Notes: generated by a model from the letters alone, not told the origin. A stretch of 64,000 nucleotides of DNA from Saprospiraceae bacterium (GCA_020628645.1 JAHDES010000004.1:1-64000), one strand, 5' to 3'. Counted from the stretch's first letter, positions 18,309 through 27,308 are shown. Numbers and translations are program-made.

Positions 18309-18337
18309 AAAGTCAATGGGATTTTTATAAAAAATAA

Positions 18338-18470
18338 CTGTGTACAGGACAAAATAATCGTTAGAAGGATCAAGGGGATAAAACCACCTTGAAAAGAGGC
18401 TTGTTCCAACGTAATTTATTGCGTTGCCCTTAAAAAAGAACACTCTTCCTAAGTTTTGTCCTGTACACAG
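18338..18470 (-). mobile_element. MITE-like element, family A, copy 2
   Basis: A 133-bp element with the same perfect 17-bp terminal inverted repeats as the copy at 7790-7924 (left 18338-18354, right 18454-18470). Its interior is homologous in reverse orientation, with scattered substitutions and 2 bp of length difference. It sits between the Pip-like hydrolase (stop 18487) and the exported protein start (18308). Relative to the downstream gene it has the same orientation as copy 1 has to fecR. Confidence 0.8.
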
Positions 18471-18486
18471 AAAAAATAATCAAATA

Positions 18487-19410
18487 CTATGCTATTTTAT
18501 CAAGTGCCTTGAGAAGGGCTTTTTCAATTTCAGGCTCGGAAGAGATATGACCTGCATGTACAAATTGAAGCGTCGCATTCTTCAGACGTTTTTTTAACTG
18601 ATAAACGTAAAAAGGAGGACAAATCATATCGTATCGCCCATGTATAATTTGGATGGGAATATGATCTAATTTAAAACAATGATCAAAAATGAAAGCTTCC
18701 GCATGAAAAAATTGATTGGTGGAATAGTATAATTGAATTCGTAGTTTAACAATTTCCACTTCAGAAAGGGTATCCAAATATGTAGGTTGTTTAGACTTTA
18801 AAGTCGCTAAATGATTTAGATACTGATAATAAGCTTTAGCGTATTTTTGAACTGTTTCTTGATCTGTAGAACTGATTTGTTGATAATAATACTTGGCGGG
18901 GTGATCTTGAAATTCAATGGGTACAAGAGTACGATATTCCTCCCATGCTTGTGGAAAAAACAAGTGTGCGCCCCCTCCATTTTCAGTAAAATTTATATTA
19001 TCTAAATTACCATAAAAAACCCCTCTCAAAATCATTGATGCCACTTTTTCTGGATACTTTATTCCAAAATATAAAGCCAATAAACTTCCCCAAGAACCGC
19101 CAAACAAATGGACTTTATCAATTTTAAAAAAATCGAGTAATTGGATGATGTCTTGAACAATGTATTCAGTAGAGTTGTATTCTATATTTCCAAGGGGAAA
19201 GCTTCGGCCACAAGCTCTTTGATCGAAAAAAATCACAAAGAATTTATGAGGATCAAAAAATCGTTTATCTTGATCCGAACAACCTAAACCAGGGCCACCA
19301 TGTAAAAAGAGGATAGGAATACCTTCAGGATTGCCATAGCTTTCATAATAAATAGAATGATCTTGACCTACATCAAGATGTCCAGCAGTAATCGGACGTT
19401 TTTTTGACAT
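18487..19410 (-). CDS. pip: Proline iminopeptidase-like alpha/beta hydrolase
   Basis: A 307-residue S33-family hydrolase that probably removes N-terminal proline from peptides. The oxyanion-hole HGGPGLGCS motif is followed by FFDQRACGRS, the nucleophile elbow GGSWGS, an Asp in HGRYDMICPP and the terminal His in HAGHISSE, giving a full catalytic triad. No signal peptide is present, so it should be cytoplasmic. The start (ATG 19410) directly abuts the stop of the next hydrolase gene (19411), forming a two-gene transcript. Confidence 0.88.
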   Translation of the reverse strand: MSKKRPITAGHLDVGQDHSIYYESYGNPEGIPILFLHGGPGLGCSDQDKRFFDPHKFFVIFFDQRACGRSFPLGNIEYNSTEYIVQDIIQLLDFFKIDKVHLFGGSWGSLLALYFGIKYPEKVASMILRGVFYGNLDNINFTENGGGAHLFFPQAWEEYRTLVPIEFQDHPAKYYYQQISSTDQETVQKYAKAYYQYLNHLATLKSKQPTYLDTLSEVEIVKLRIQLYYSTNQFFHAEAFIFDHCFKLDHIPIQIIHGRYDMICPPFYVYQLKKRLKNATLQFVHAGHISSEPEIEKALLKALDKIA

Positions 19411-20235
19411 TTATAGTTTTGATTGCATCCACGAATAAGTATAATCGAAGACTTCATTTTGATTCAATTCATTATGAATCTCATGATACACATCAGGCCA
19501 TTCTTTTAAGGTAACATCGCCCTGTGCCTGAGCTGCAAAAGTACGGCTGCCTTCTACCATTGTCATTCGATCTTCCGTAGCATGCATAACGAGCATTGGA
19601 ATGTGTGCATTTCCTTTAAAATTATAGAGATAATCAGCAGCAGCTTGGGTTTGTAAGCCCGCAATCGAACCTATTTTATCATGAACCAGCGGATCATTTT
19701 CATAGTCAATCGCTACTTGTGGGTTTTTTGCTACATCTGAAGGTTGTAAGCCATTGGATTGTACAAAACCGCCTAGTTTATTTACAATACCACCAATAAA
19801 TTTTAACGCACCAGAGGGTGCATTTTTGATTTGTATCCAAGAACCTGTCGCTACTACACCAGCTATTTTTGGATGTCGTTTTAGAGCATAGTTTAAAACA
19901 ATATTTCCACCCATACTATGACCATATAAGAAAATAGGTAAATCGGGATAACGTTCAACTGCTGAATTAATTAAATCCGCTACTTCGTCTAAATATGCTT
20001 CATATGATGGCGTACGTCCACGCGCACCTTCGGACTGTCCATGCCCACGTCGATCATAAGCCAAACAAGCCATTCCTTTATCATTGAAGTAAGCGGCGAG
20101 ATGATTGTAGCGATTACAATGTTCACCTAATCCATGTACGATACAAAGTACGGCGTTTGGATTATTTATACTCCATTCTTTGGCATAGATATTTAATCCG
20201 TCTGAAGTTTTCCAGTTAAATTCAGTAGTAGGCAT
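19411..20235 (-). CDS. Monoacylglycerol lipase-like alpha/beta hydrolase
   Basis: A 274-residue hydrolase of the Hydrolase_4/monoglyceride lipase group. It shows HGLGEHCNRY (oxyanion region), YDRRGHGQSEG, the nucleophile elbow GHSMGG, an Asp in HATEDRM and the catalytic His in YHEIHNE. No signal peptide is seen. It could act as a lysophospholipase or monoacylglycerol lipase; the exact substrate is uncertain. It is followed with no gap by the proline iminopeptidase-like gene and preceded by the OmpA-like gene on the same strand (31-nt spacer), so all three may be co-transcribed. Confidence 0.88.
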   Translation of the reverse strand: MPTTEFNWKTSDGLNIYAKEWSINNPNAVLCIVHGLGEHCNRYNHLAAYFNDKGMACLAYDRRGHGQSEGARGRTPSYEAYLDEVADLINSAVERYPDLPIFLYGHSMGGNIVLNYALKRHPKIAGVVATGSWIQIKNAPSGALKFIGGIVNKLGGFVQSNGLQPSDVAKNPQVAIDYENDPLVHDKIGSIAGLQTQAAADYLYNFKGNAHIPMLVMHATEDRMTMVEGSRTFAAQAQGDVTLKEWPDVYHEIHNELNQNEVFDYTYSWMQSKL

Positions 20236-20265
20236 ATTGGTTTTTGATTTTGTCTTATTTAAATG

Positions 20266-22155
20266 TTAGCGTCGCTTTCCATTTTCATATTGAATGAGCA
20301 TAGAACCGGGATACAATTTATCCATTACATCACGTAAAAAACTAAAAGCAGCGTCTCGAGATTTAAAATCGCCCAAAAGATACGCAAAAGAACCATTTTT
20401 CTTTTGTTCTATTGAAATATTTCCATGTTTTGAAAAAATGACATGCGATTGTGGTAATTCATAAGGGGAATTATAAAACTCGATTTTATAGCCAGAATAA
20501 TTAGTAGCGATTTGTTTTGGAGGACGAGAAATGATGGTTTTATCTATTTCGTATTCATTTTGCATTTCAAATGTACGTCCATCATCTTCTGCTACATTTT
20601 CTGATTCTTCTACAAATTCAAAATCTGTATCAAAGCCATCAATACTTCCATCTTCTTCTATTTCTGAACGAATAACATTTCCTTCCGATCGAATGACATT
20701 TATGGATTCTTCTGAAGGGACAGGATTATTTTTTGGTGGTACTGAAGAAGGAGGTGTTACTTCTTGTTGAGGAGGCGTAAAAGTCACTATTTCTTCCTTT
20801 ACAGGTGAAGAAGATGGCGTCTCAACAATTGTATTAGTTATGATTTCAGGTGTATTTTGTATAATTGAGGTAGTTCCATTGTCCGTTGACACCTCAGCAG
20901 ATGCTGTGAAATCACTTGCATTATCTTTATTAAGATCAGCTTCAATTTGAGCTTTTAATTCTGGTGGTAATTCATCACCTTCTTTGATTTCAATGACTTC
21001 TTGATTTTCTATCTCTGCCAACATTTCATCAAATTTTTCAGCTTTGATAATTTGTGCCAAACTTCTACCATCAAAAGGATCTTCTTGTAATAAGCCTACA
21101 ATTTTCAATTCAGTACGACGATTTTGCTGATGCTTTCTTTCACTACAGTCTACCCCATTTTTACAGCTATTGACCAATTTCGTTTCACCATATCCTTTAG
21201 CCGTAATTCGAGCCGCATTGATCTCTCCCATTGTACGAATATAATCAACTGCAGACTTAGCACGTTTTTGCGATAAGCGTAAATTAAAATCGTCTTTACC
21301 TCGCGCATCGGTATGTGAACCTAATTCTACAATTAAAGAAGGATTATCTCGAAGCGTTACGATTAATTTATCCAATTCTTTTGCTGCATCATCTCTTATA
21401 TCCCATTTACCTAAATCATAATAGATATTATTAATGGTAATGGATTCATTTATTTTTATAGGGACTAATTCAACATTGGAAACAATAGTTCCCATTTCAT
21501 GACCAGCCGTAAGGTTATCAGATGCACCAACTGCCCCCGGTGAGATTTCATCTAAGCCATCAAAACACAAGATACAGCCATCTACATCGACATAAGCTTC
21601 CATTCGTTTGGTGAAGTAACCTTCTTTACGAATCATTACGGTATAATGATTTCCTTTATCAAAAGTAAAGGAAAAGGTTGGATTAGGATGGTCTTTTAAG
21701 ACGAGTTCTTCTTTGTCGGTAGTATTATTATAAATTTCCACCAAGGCACCTTGAATGGCATCAACTTGAGATTGACCATCCCATTTTTCAGCCATGGTAA
21801 CGTCAAACAGATAACCATCTTCACGCAATAGTTCTGCTTTAGTATAAATTTTTTCTCCCGCTTGGATGCCCTTTGTAGAGACTTCTACTACTTTATCTTG
21901 AAAGACATCTTTTTCTAAAAGAAGTTCAAAATCTTGATTTAGGGGAAGTGTAGTTGTGAAAAAACCTTCACGATTAGAAACTATTTTCTCTAGAACTTGC
22001 TGAGAAACTTTTTCTTTAATGGTAACTTTTACCAAGTTTAAATAACCTCGATTGTTACTTTCAAAGACGTATCCTTCCAAAACAGCATTTTGAGCTTGAG
22101 TATTGGAAAATCCTAGAAAAAAAGACAATGATAAAAATAAAAGTATCTTTCTCAT
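20266..22155 (-). CDS. OmpA-family outer-membrane protein with SPOR-like C-terminus
   Basis: A 629-residue exported protein with signal peptide 1-21. Two N-terminal beta domains resemble carboxypeptidase-regulatory folds (VLEGYVFES; VDAIQGALVEIYN). An OmpA peptidoglycan-binding domain lies at about 240-350 (NNIYYDLGKWDIRDDA; ELGSHTDARGKDDFN; LSQKRAKSAVDYI; KGYGE). A Pro/Ser/Glu-rich linker (~390-550) leads to a ~75-residue C-terminal domain (YKIEFYNSPYELPQ to MLIQYENGKRR) resembling SPOR-type modules. It likely tethers the outer membrane to peptidoglycan. Confidence 0.85.
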   Translation of the reverse strand: MRKILLFLSLSFFLGFSNTQAQNAVLEGYVFESNNRGYLNLVKVTIKEKVSQQVLEKIVSNREGFFTTTLPLNQDFELLLEKDVFQDKVVEVSTKGIQAGEKIYTKAELLREDGYLFDVTMAEKWDGQSQVDAIQGALVEIYNNTTDKEELVLKDHPNPTFSFTFDKGNHYTVMIRKEGYFTKRMEAYVDVDGCILCFDGLDEISPGAVGASDNLTAGHEMGTIVSNVELVPIKINESITINNIYYDLGKWDIRDDAAKELDKLIVTLRDNPSLIVELGSHTDARGKDDFNLRLSQKRAKSAVDYIRTMGEINAARITAKGYGETKLVNSCKNGVDCSERKHQQNRRTELKIVGLLQEDPFDGRSLAQIIKAEKFDEMLAEIENQEVIEIKEGDELPPELKAQIEADLNKDNASDFTASAEVSTDNGTTSIIQNTPEIITNTIVETPSSSPVKEEIVTFTPPQQEVTPPSSVPPKNNPVPSEESINVIRSEGNVIRSEIEEDGSIDGFDTDFEFVEESENVAEDDGRTFEMQNEYEIDKTIISRPPKQIATNYSGYKIEFYNSPYELPQSHVIFSKHGNISIEQKKNGSFAYLLGDFKSRDAAFSFLRDVMDKLYPGSMLIQYENGKRR

Positions 22156-22195
22156 TCAAACAAAATTTAGTAGTTCTGTTCCTTTAGAAATAGTT

Positions 22196-22203
22196 CAAAA
22201 ATA
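22196..22203 (-). promoter_or_regulatory. Candidate -7 box (TATTTTTG) for the ompA-like gene
   Basis: Read on the minus strand this matches TAnnTTTG and lies 40 nt upstream of the ATG at 22155. No clear -33 element is seen. Confidence 0.4.
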
Positions 22204-22493
22204 AATTTACATTTTTGAGTGGTTCTTTTGTCTGCTCTCTTTGTTGAAAAAATCGTTACGTAGCTAGGCTATGCGCCTCTTTTTCGCCTTGATAGCAAAC
22301 AAAATTCCCTATTCATAAAACATCAATTTATTGATGTACCATTCCTTAGACGTATAAAGGTAAGGAAGTATTGTTTAAATTAATACAATGTTAAAACGAA
22401 TTAAGCAGAAGGAAAGATTCTTAAAATGAGATTTGTTTCAGAATTATAAAAAAGAAGTAGGTATTTATTTATCTTTTTTCTTGAAAAATTTCC
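22204..22493. other. Gene-free spacer upstream of the ompA-like gene
   Basis: This is the larger part of a 509-nt spacer between two minus-strand genes. It holds a perfect short palindrome ACATCAATTTATTGATGT (22320-22337) and a GC-richer patch (about 22250-22300) that looks like a fragment of a dispersed repeat. I see no credible gene. Confidence 0.5.
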
Positions 22494-22597
22494 TTCTTTA
22501 ACCAATCCAGTGGTCAGTTCAAAATAAAAGAGTAAACGACTGCAAGAAGTGAACGATTTTAGATTTGAATTGACTTTTTCAGGGAAAAGTCAAAGAA
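22494..22597. mobile_element. MITE-like element, family B, degraded copy
   Basis: The interior (22508-22575, GTGGTCAGTTCAAAATAAA..AGAAGTGAAC..TTTAGATTTGAATTGACT) closely matches the reverse complement of the intact element at 35022-35128. Its outer ends align with the TTCTTAGACAAATTCCGTG repeat but carry many substitutions, so this copy is old and no longer has good terminal repeats. Confidence 0.65.
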
Positions 22598-22664
22598 TCA
22601 AAAATTTGTCCATAGAAGTCAAATTCCTCTTTAATACAATTATGTTAAAATCTATTAAAAGCTA

Positions 22665-23558
22665 CTAATTTTTAGCTGAATTGATGAAAAATACACCTAT
22701 TAAAAGAATCACTGCTGCTATTAAAGATTGGGAAGTAACTATCTCCGCATTAAATCGCCATCCTAAGAATAAAGCGACTACTGGATTTACATAAGCAGAG
22801 GTGACGACTTTTGTGGTCGAAACATTTAGCAATAAATAATTATAAGCACTAAAGGCTGCGATTGACCCAAATAATACCAAATAAATAAAAGACCATATGA
22901 CTTTCGGTGTCAATTGCATGGTATATAAAACGCCAAAATCTCCTAAGAATATACTTATGATAAACATGATTACTCCTCCCCCTATCATTTGTAAAGCTGC
23001 ACTTTGTGCAACAAGGGGAGGCAAATCTACTCGCGGCACCCAAATTGCCATGTACGACCATGCGCTCACGCCTATTAAAACCATGACTACACCTAAACCC
23101 CATTCAAAACTAATATCAATATTGGGTTGCCCAATTAATAAGTACATACCAATTAAACCTAATCCAATTCCAAAACTCGTTCGCCAATTGGGCTTTTCAT
23201 TATATAAACCCCAAATCATTAAGGCTACTAATAAGGGTTGACATGAAACGATTAAAGCAGTCAATCCAGAATCGACATATTGTAAAGCCCAAACCACAAA
23301 ACCATTTCCTACAGCAAACAATGCGAAACCGGCAATCACACTATTTTTAAATTGTTGCCAGGTACACTGAATTGGGCTTATAAAACGACTCCATCCTAAA
23401 AGTAATAAACCTGCTAAAATAAAACGTGTACCAGCAAATAAAAATGGTGGAACAACTTTCACTCCCCATGCATTGGTTAGATAGGTAGATCCCCATACGA
23501 TATAAACGATGAAGAAACTAATCCCGATTAACCACCACTGCCTTGTTTTATTCCCCAT
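22665..23558 (-). CDS. DMT-superfamily (EamA) transporter
   Basis: A 297-residue inner-membrane protein with about ten hydrophobic segments arranged as two EamA repeats (first: FIVYIVWGSTYLTNAWGVKVVPPFLFAGTRFILAG; second: FEWGLGVVMVLIGVSAWSYMAIW onward). It resembles YedA/RhaT-like drug/metabolite exporters. The second repeat ends with the usual VNPVVALFLGW segment. The substrate is unknown. It is a single-gene unit, divergent to the NUDIX-like gene. Confidence 0.9.
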   Translation of the reverse strand: MGNKTRQWWLIGISFFIVYIVWGSTYLTNAWGVKVVPPFLFAGTRFILAGLLLLGWSRFISPIQCTWQQFKNSVIAGFALFAVGNGFVVWALQYVDSGLTALIVSCQPLLVALMIWGLYNEKPNWRTSFGIGLGLIGMYLLIGQPNIDISFEWGLGVVMVLIGVSAWSYMAIWVPRVDLPPLVAQSAALQMIGGGVIMFIISIFLGDFGVLYTMQLTPKVIWSFIYLVLFGSIAAFSAYNYLLLNVSTTKVVTSAYVNPVVALFLGWRFNAEIVTSQSLIAAVILLIGVFFINSAKN

Positions 23559-23805
23559 TTGAAATTAATATTAAAATAATTGTGCGAAGCTAGCATTCTT
23601 TCAAGAAAAGCGATTCATTTTAGGGATGATCTTTACATTTTAAGATCTTTTTTTTGATAGAAACAGCCAAATTCAAGTTTCTTTCGTATATAAAAAAGTC
23701 GACAATAAGTATCCTCTTCTATTTAGAATTTGTAAATTTGTCAAATTTTATAAACCTAAATGCTAGAAAAGCGTTTAGTATGTATTCTTCATCAAGAGTT
23801 TTGTT

Positions 23806-24213
23806 ATGCGTGTTTTTGATAATGCTCGAATCGTAATTTATCGTATCAATCGTAAAGGTTTGGAAGTTTTTCTATTAAAAGAAAAAGCGGAAGGAGAAGA
23901 TAAATGGCGTATTCCTGAAGGTATTCTAAAATATAAGAAAGAAGATCTCATTGAGTTAGATGAGCTTGAACTAGAAGATGGGCAAACGCATCAAGCTATA
24001 GCTATGGAAGCGGATTGGCATGAAATTCCTTCGGTACGAGCGATCATCAAAGAAGATGTTCGTATTGTAAAAGATACCATCAAAACAGGCATGGAACAAG
24101 GAACTTATGTTTCTGTAAAAGAAGCCTTCAAAAAGGTACTTCCTCACGAATACAAATGGCTCAAAGAATTGAAAGATGTGGTATTAGATCGAAATCAAGC
24201 TAATTCAATTTAA
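23806..24213 (+). CDS. NUDIX-like protein lacking a Nudix box
   Basis: A 135-residue protein whose N-terminus looks like a NUDIX fold: a strand (ARIVIYRINRKGLEVFLLKEK) followed by DKWRIPEGIL in place of the usual W-x-x-P-G-G. The catalytic Nudix helix (G-x5-E-x7-R-E-x-x-E-E) is absent. Instead there is an acidic stretch (LIELDELELEDG). The C-terminal half is helical (REDVRIVKDTIKTG-like, FKKVLPHEYKWLKELK). It is probably a non-catalytic relative or a divergent family. It is convergent with the secreted esterase gene, with a 20-nt gap between stops. Confidence 0.6.
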   Translation: MRVFDNARIVIYRINRKGLEVFLLKEKAEGEDKWRIPEGILKYKKEDLIELDELELEDGQTHQAIAMEADWHEIPSVRAIIKEDVRIVKDTIKTGMEQGTYVSVKEAFKKVLPHEYKWLKELKDVVLDRNQANSI

Positions 24214-24233
24214 TTGATCGGTTGAAAAATCGT

Positions 24234-25190
24234 TTATTCAACCATAATTTTTACCGTTTGTAACTTTCCTTTTTTGATTAAAACAAGATTGTATACTCCA
24301 CTTTTTTGATTCATTTCAATCTCATTCGTAAGAAAAGTATTTCCCACTAATTTTCCATCAAAAGTGTAGACTAAAACTTCATCAAAAAAGTCATTTAGTT
24401 GGAGATTTTGACCTGATTCAATTGGATTAGGAAAAATAGAAAGGGTTAGTTCATTTATTTCTTGACTTAAAGTCGTCTCCCCACAATTAATCGTTTCTAG
24501 CCATTCAAATGCTATGGTCAAAATATTATTTCGATTGGGAAAATCAATCGTATGCCCCACTCCACTCATCAAATTAGTTTCCACACAAGCACTAGCCTCT
24601 TCCATCGCATTGACTAAGGGATAAAAACGCGAACTTGGGCTATCATTATATCCATGCACCACATAAAATGGTTTATCTTTCGCATTGGCTGAAATTCCAT
24701 TGACTTCACTTACATTGACGGCTGCTCCAATTGGCATAAAACCAGCAAATCGTTCAACATGTTGAAGTCCATACGTATAAGTCGTTTTACCACCCCATGA
24801 AAATCCCATTGCATAGATTTGGGTGTCATCTACATTGTACCAAACTTCCATAGAATCCAGAATCATACTGGTAAAAGCTGTATCTATAGGATCATCTATT
24901 TTGCCATCAACTCCTCCATCTGGACAAATTAGTAAGAGATTATTCGTTTCAGCAAAAGCTATAAGTGTATCACACCATGACATTGAATTCCAACGACTTG
25001 TGTTAAAAGGATGAAAGCCCAACATTAATTTATTTGGTGTATTTTCTTCATAAGTAGAAGGCACATAAATGGAGTATTGTTTGGCAGGATCAGTTTGAAA
25101 ACTCAAGGTGCCATCAATACGTTCTTGTGCATGAATGAAAATTATAGAGATAGAGAACAGAATAGAAAGAAGGGTAAATCTTAGCGACAT
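24234..25190 (-). CDS. Secreted esterase/PHB depolymerase-like protein with T9SS domain
   Basis: A 318-residue exported alpha/beta hydrolase. I choose ATG 25190 because the signal peptide starts there (MSLRFTLLSILFSISIIFIHA); the open frame runs 22 codons further upstream. The nucleophile elbow is GFSWGG, an oxyanion-type LMLGFHPFN segment precedes it, and His is in VVHGYND and GVGHTIDFP. The last ~75 residues form a T9SS type A domain (LSIFPNPIESG; VYTFDGKLVG; VKIMVE). Feruloyl or acetyl esterase or PHB depolymerase activity are all possible. Confidence 0.82.
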   Translation of the reverse strand: MSLRFTLLSILFSISIIFIHAQERIDGTLSFQTDPAKQYSIYVPSTYEENTPNKLMLGFHPFNTSRWNSMSWCDTLIAFAETNNLLLICPDGGVDGKIDDPIDTAFTSMILDSMEVWYNVDDTQIYAMGFSWGGKTTYTYGLQHVERFAGFMPIGAAVNVSEVNGISANAKDKPFYVVHGYNDSPSSRFYPLVNAMEEASACVETNLMSGVGHTIDFPNRNNILTIAFEWLETINCGETTLSQEINELTLSIFPNPIESGQNLQLNDFFDEVLVYTFDGKLVGNTFLTNEIEMNQKSGVYNLVLIKKGKLQTVKIMVE

Positions 25191-25256
25191 AATTATTAAT
25201 TTGTAGTGGGGCACGAATAAATTTACATTCTTGATTCCTCGAATTAGCTCAATCAA

Positions 25257-25400
25257 CTTCCCACCAAAGGTGGACAGGCATTTTCAATGACTTAGCCACC
25301 CTCCCGCTATCGCGGTTCATTCCGCTAGTATCTTATACTACCCTCTGGGTAAAGCTGCATTCATGCTATTTCAAGGAAAGTAAATTTATTTTCTCCGCGT
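25257..25400. other. GC-richer intergenic block of short hairpins
   Basis: Between the esterase gene and the small membrane protein gene lies a block with a chain of small palindromes: CCACCAAAGGTGG, CCGCTATCGCGG, TAGTATCTTATACTA and GCATTCATGC. It is clearly richer in GC than the flanks. It may be a dispersed repeat or a structured RNA. No open frame of note is present. Confidence 0.45.
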
Positions 25401-25472
25401 GCCTTTATGTCGCTAAGATAATTTAATTCTATAGATTAAAATGAAGGAGGAAAGACAATTTACTAAATTCAG

Positions 25473-25679
25473 TTATGCCTTTACCGTAGGCATTTTACAA
25501 TCTTCGTCTGGACTTTTACCACAAACGGAGCATTCACCAATTTGATTTTTAAGCATAGGATTATTGGTAGCACAAGTGCCTCGAAATTCATTTCCCGTAA
25601 CAATATGGCGAATATTTATCATAATAAACGAAATGCCAAACACAAGAAAAATAATTCCTAAAATATACAAATAAGTCAT
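25473..25679 (-). CDS. Small membrane protein with Cys-rich tail
   Basis: A 68-residue protein: one N-terminal transmembrane helix (YLYILGIIFLVFGISFIMI, residues 3-21) and a short soluble tail with four cysteines (GTCATNN; GECSVCGKSPDEDC). The CxxC-x6-C arrangement could bind metal. It lies 10 nt downstream of mnmA on the same strand, so it is probably co-transcribed. The function is unknown. Confidence 0.7.
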   Translation of the reverse strand: MTYLYILGIIFLVFGISFIMINIRHIVTGNEFRGTCATNNPMLKNQIGECSVCGKSPDEDCKMPTVKA

Positions 25680-25689
25680 GATTTAAATT

Positions 25690-26784
25690 TTAATAACTTC
25701 CGTGAATAATACCGCCCCCTATCACATCATCACCTTCATAAAACACAGCAGACTGCCCTGGGGCAACGCCTTTGACATTAGCTAAAAAATCGACTTTGAT
25801 TTTATCACTTTCATTAGATAAAACACTTAATGTCCCTGGATCGTTGTAACGAATTTGCGTTACTGCTTCTACTCCATCGGGAATTTGCTCATATTTCATC
25901 GCATTTACTCCTCCAACGACCGTACCATTTCGAATAAGGTCTTCTACCTTTCCGAGTACAACGGTATTGGTTTTGGGTTGTATTTCAGTTACAAACATGG
26001 GTTCACCAAATGCCACACCTAAGCCTCTTCTTTGACCGATCGTATAAAAAGGATAGCCTTGATGTTTTCCAATAATATCACCTTTTGTATTGATAAAATC
26101 TCCACCAGCAACTCGCTCTTCCAACCCCTCCACTCGTCTTTTTAAGAAGGACCGATAATCATTATCTGGCACAAAACAAATTTCGTAACTCTCCCCTTTT
26201 TTAGATAAATCAGTATAGCCCCAATCAAAACATAATTTTCGCACTTCTGGCTTAGTCATTTCAGCCAATGGAAACCGACTACGATCCAAGCATTCTTGAC
26301 TTAATCCCCAAAGAACATAAGATTGGTCTTTGTTTAAATCCTTCGCTTTAGCGATAAATTTGCGTCCATTGGCTTCTTTGATTCGTGCATAATGTCCTGT
26401 TGCGATAAATTCACAATCTAAGGCATCTGCTCTTTTCAGTAAAGAACTCCATTTGATGTGCGTATTACACAATACACAAGGGTTGGGCGTTCGCCCTGCG
26501 ATATATTCGTCTACAAAATTGTCAATCACATAATCGCCAAATTCCTCTCGGATATCGACAATAAAATGATGAAATCCCATATCAACGGATACTTTACGAG
26601 CATCATTAATAGAATCCAAACTACAGCAACCTGTTTCTTTTTTATTACCGCCAGAGTTGGCATAATCCCACGTTTTCATGGTAATACCAACCACTTCATA
26701 GCCTTGCTCATGCATCAGCATCGCCGTAACGGTACTATCAATACCGCCACTCATTGCTACCAAAACGCGTCCATGTTTACTCAT
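25690..26784 (-). CDS. mnmA: tRNA-specific 2-thiouridylase
   Basis: Cytoplasmic enzyme that adds sulfur at C2 of uridine-34 in tRNA-Lys, -Glu and -Gln. The 364-residue protein begins with the PP-loop ATP-binding motif (VAMSGGIDSTVTAMLM). The two catalytic cysteines are in NPCVLCN and in GESYEICFVPD. The YTIGQRRGLGVA and SAVFYEGDDVIGGG segments of the central and C-terminal beta domains are present. It is full length and highly typical. Confidence 0.97.
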   Translation of the reverse strand: MSKHGRVLVAMSGGIDSTVTAMLMHEQGYEVVGITMKTWDYANSGGNKKETGCCSLDSINDARKVSVDMGFHHFIVDIREEFGDYVIDNFVDEYIAGRTPNPCVLCNTHIKWSSLLKRADALDCEFIATGHYARIKEANGRKFIAKAKDLNKDQSYVLWGLSQECLDRSRFPLAEMTKPEVRKLCFDWGYTDLSKKGESYEICFVPDNDYRSFLKRRVEGLEERVAGGDFINTKGDIIGKHQGYPFYTIGQRRGLGVAFGEPMFVTEIQPKTNTVVLGKVEDLIRNGTVVGGVNAMKYEQIPDGVEAVTQIRYNDPGTLSVLSNESDKIKVDFLANVKGVAPGQSAVFYEGDDVIGGGIIHGSY

Positions 26785-26806
26785 ATCATTTTAAATCTTT
26801 AGTTTG

Positions 26807-26814
26807 CAAAAATA
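26807..26814 (-). promoter_or_regulatory. Candidate -7 box (TATTTTTG) for mnmA
   Basis: Minus-strand TAnnTTTG match 22 nt upstream of the mnmA start. A -33 element is not evident. Confidence 0.4.
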
Positions 26815-26900
26815 CGAATTATACGTGATAACCGATAGAAACTGATTTTAAAAAAAATTTATCCTGTACTGTATAAACCGAAGCAATTAAATTTTTTTGA

Positions 26901-27117
26901 TTCTTAGACAAATCCCGTGGAACATAAAATTTACAATTGCATCGGGCGTCGAGCCCTTGCAATTATAATGGGTGGTCTTAGGAGGTGAAGTTACTCCAAA
27001 TAGCTGTTAAACAGCTATTTGGAGTGGCTTCACCTCCTTGAAACCTCCTTCTTCGTTGTCGAGGCTCGACGCCGATGACAACGATAAAAAATCCAAATCA
27101 CAGCTTTTGTCTAAGAA
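26901..27117. mobile_element. Long palindromic MITE-like element, family B ends
   Basis: A 217-bp element that is palindromic over much of its length. The left end TTCTTAGACAAATCCCGTG (26901-26919) resembles the element at 35022. The right end TTTGTCTAAGAA is at 27106-27117. GGCGTCGAGCC near 26945 pairs with GGCTCGACGCC near 27063. A central hairpin (26981-27037; arms GGAGGTGAAG..CAGC) has a 4-5 nt loop. The interior is unrelated to the other family B elements, so only the ends are shared. It could form a large cruciform. It has no coding capacity. Confidence 0.7.
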
Positions 27118-27218
27118 CGATTTTTTTTTAAACCATACAGAAACAATAAAGTGCGTCAAAAATTATTATTTGACAGTTACTAAACTATAACTTACCTGCT
27201 TTTAGTTTCCCTACTATT

Positions 27219-27308
27219 ATGAAAAAAACAAATTCAATAATTTATGAGGTGCTGTGCTACCCTCTTCCATATTGTGACCAAAGCCCTTATCTTTGTCCTA
27301 AGGAATAG
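27219..27308 (+). other. Short open frame upstream of DUF4230-like gene
   Basis: A 29-codon frame (ATG 27219, stop TAG 27306) ends 15 nt before the next gene. The product would be Tyr/Pro/Cys-rich (YPLPYCDQSPYLCPKE). It could be a leader or upstream ORF, or chance. There is no other support. Confidence 0.2.

Noticed and set aside
18309-18443. 45-codon N-terminal extension of the exported protein at 17394-18308
   Set aside because: It lies mostly within the family A element and would hide an excellent signal peptide; the start at 18308 is preferred.
23654-23836. 60-codon open frame upstream of the NUDIX-like gene
   Set aside because: AT-rich chance frame overlapping the start of the better gene in another frame.
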